Assembly: GCA_020631035.1 (NCBI GenBank)
Contig: JAHDIA010000237.1
Coordinates: forward strand, 2,038 to 8,520
DNA from: Chitinophagales bacterium
GTDB taxonomy: Bacteria > Bacteroidota > Bacteroidia > Chitinophagales > UBA2359
Length of the DNA: 6,483 nucleotides
Reading direction: 5' to 3'
Under the pieces are notes generated by a model, which was given only the letters and a program-made list of their open reading frames with translations, made no database searches and was not told the origin of the DNA. A program made the translations under genes and the position numbers. Shown one piece after another: positions 5,291 to 6,483 of the stretch. How positions within the stretch are numbered: position 1 is the first letter of the stretch; the number at the start of each line of letters is the position of its first letter.

Positions 5291-6229
5291 ATGGAAAATT
5301 ACGGAATAGTCATTCATGGAGGGGCAGGAGCCATTCAGAAAGAGAAAATGACCCCAGGTAAGGAGTTTAGTTACAACGAAGCCTTGACCAACGGTATCGC
5401 CATTGGCAACGAAATCCTAAAAAATGGAGGAAGTGCTTTGGAGGCCGTTGAAAAAACGGTGGTCTTTTTAGAAGACTGTCCCTTGTTCAATGCAGGACGT
5501 GGCTCAGTATTTTCACACGAAGGCAAACACGAAATGGATGCTGCCATTATGTGCGGCAAACAACTGTCAGCAGGAGCAGTCACCAATATAACCAACATCA
5601 AAAATCCAATTGCACTGGCACACAAAGTACAGGAAGATGGACAGTATGTGATGTTGTCTGGTAGAGGCGCATCAGAGTTTGCCAAGTCGAACAAAATGCG
5701 CTTTATGCCCGATGCTTACTTTTATACCGAACAGCGATTTGCGCAAGTACAAAAAGCCATCAAAAGTGACATGAATCCAGATTTGGACCACAACCTCAAT
5801 GTGGAGGCCGTGAATAAATTTGGAACAGTGGGAGCCGTTGCATTGGATCAAAAAGGAAATTTGGCGGCTGCTACTTCAACAGGGGGATTGACCAACAAAA
5901 AATATGGACGAATAGGAGACAGTGCCATCATTGGAGCAGGCACCTATGCCAATAATGAAACTTGTGCCATTTCTTGTACAGGTTATGGAGAATATTTTAT
6001 GCGAGGGGTAGTCGCATATGATATTTCTTGTTTGATAGAATATAAAAATTTAAGCTTGGAGGAAGCTTGCGAATTGGTCATTAATAAAAAGCAGGCAGAC
6101 CTAGGTGGCCGAGGTGGTTTGATTGCCATTGACGCCAAAGGAAACATTGCCTTGCCATATAGTACTGAAGGAATGTATCGTGCTTGGCAGCTCAAAGACC
6201 AAGAAAAGCAAATCAAAATTTGGAGTTAA
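5291..6229 (+). CDS. iaaA: Isoaspartyl peptidase / type III (plant-type) L-asparaginase
   Basis: This 312-residue Ntn-hydrolase is made as one chain and cleaves itself between Gly178 and Thr179 into alpha and beta subunits. The freed Thr179 (FGTVGAVALD) is the nucleophile. Other active-site residues fall at the same numbers as in E. coli IaaA: Thr197 (TSTGG), Arg207 and Asp210 (GRIGD) and Thr230 (SCTGYGE). The alpha part has the usual VIHGGAGAI start and the LFNAGRGSVF and EMDAAIM motifs; the beta part ends with GGLIAID and STEGMYRAW. It hydrolyses beta-aspartyl (isoaspartyl) dipeptides from damaged proteins and, more weakly, L-asparagine. No signal peptide is present, which suggests a cytosolic enzyme. 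The start is fixed by the usual distance to IHGGAG. It stands alone, after the REP/Flavo-1 gap and before the inverted hairpin repeat. No promoter is clear. Confidence 0.95.
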   Translation: MENYGIVIHGGAGAIQKEKMTPGKEFSYNEALTNGIAIGNEILKNGGSALEAVEKTVVFLEDCPLFNAGRGSVFSHEGKHEMDAAIMCGKQLSAGAVTNITNIKNPIALAHKVQEDGQYVMLSGRGASEFAKSNKMRFMPDAYFYTEQRFAQVQKAIKSDMNPDLDHNLNVEAVNKFGTVGAVALDQKGNLAAATSTGGLTNKKYGRIGDSAIIGAGTYANNETCAISCTGYGEYFMRGVVAYDISCLIEYKNLSLEEACELVINKKQADLGGRGGLIAIDAKGNIALPYSTEGMYRAWQLKDQEKQIKIWS

Positions 6230-6238
6230 GTTTTACAA

Positions 6239-6346
6239 TTCATTGACAATTTGGGGAGAGTGATTCTTGAACAAATAGTAGAGAGCCGCAGGCGACTAGA
6301 TAAGTTGTTTAAGAATCAACTCTCTTGCGCAAAAATTGTCAATGAA
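6239..6346 (-). mobile_element. MITE-like hairpin repeat, copy 2 (inverted relative to copy 1)
   Basis: Read on the - strand this is clearly the same element as 1451-1558, alike along its whole 108-bp length, including the core AGTCGCC ... GGCT ... CTACTATTTG. Its arms are TTCATTGACAATTT (6239-6252) and the perfect complement (6333-6346). Inner arms 6256-6274 and 6305-6324 pair with a bulge, as in copy 1. AGTTTTAC occurs at 6229-6236 and again at 6349-6356, each two bases from an arm. This is an exact 8-bp direct repeat that fits a target duplication. It begins 10 bp after the asparaginase stop codon and would put a strong hairpin on the end of that mRNA. Confidence 0.8.
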
Positions 6347-6410
6347 CGAGTTTTACTAAGTGCTTTGATTCGTTGAAAATCAAAAAAATGCAAAATTTTT
6401 AAAAAAAGTA

Positions 6411-6445
6411 TTTGAAAAAAAAACCTATCTTAGTAGCAACTTTTG
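6411..6445 (+). promoter_or_regulatory. Possible promoter for a gene beyond the right edge
   Basis: TTTG (6411-6414) and AACTTTTG (6438-6445) are 23 bp apart. The second differs by one base from TAnnTTTG. Long A-tracts (6381-6423) lie around the upstream element. No gene begins within the remaining 38 bases, so the assignment rests on the motifs alone. Confidence 0.28.
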
Positions 6446-6483
6446 AAGTGTTATTTACAGACTCCTTTTAGTTTTCTCCTGGC

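Overview
The window comes from a member of the phylum Bacteroidota; the genus cannot be read from it. Three things point there: the genes lack strong Shine-Dalgarno sequences, a TTTG / TAnnTTTG promoter lies in front of the first gene, and an intergenic RNA resembles the Flavo-1 motif. The coding sequence is moderately AT-rich. All six convincing genes are on the + strand.

Layout. 1-156 is a G-rich, non-coding stretch that looks like part of a structured RNA, perhaps a group II intron fragment. It is followed by an orphan end of a small repeat and a promoter. 256-1458 encodes an alpha/beta hydrolase fused to an OsmC domain. A 108-bp hairpin repeat (1451-1558) closes this gene and contains its stop codon. 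1669-2241 (calcineurin-like metallophosphoesterase) and 2277-3161 (protein with two GNAT halves) are probably co-transcribed and end in a factor-independent terminator. 3303-4130 (monoacylglycerol-lipase-like hydrolase) and 4143-4865 (exported DUF2233/NAGPA-type protein) are 12 bp apart and form a second probable operon. 4866-5290 has no gene. It holds GTAG-headed REP-like palindromes, three of them in near-identical tandem units, and then a Flavo-1-like RNA. 5291-6229 is a type III (plant-type) isoaspartyl peptidase/L-asparaginase. A second, inverted copy of the hairpin repeat (6239-6346) follows it, then an AT-rich stretch with a possible promoter for a gene beyond the window.

The genes are housekeeping or accessory enzymes: ester and lipid hydrolysis, peroxide reduction, acetyl transfer, phosphoesterase and isopeptide cleavage. 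They do not form one obvious pathway, and I see no defence system, phage or gene cluster. The interest lies between the genes. Two inverted copies of a MITE-like element show compensatory changes in their stems and are flanked by 8-bp direct repeats. A compact REP array overlaps a stop codon in the same way the MITE does at the first gene. The unexplained RNA-like segment lies at the left edge.
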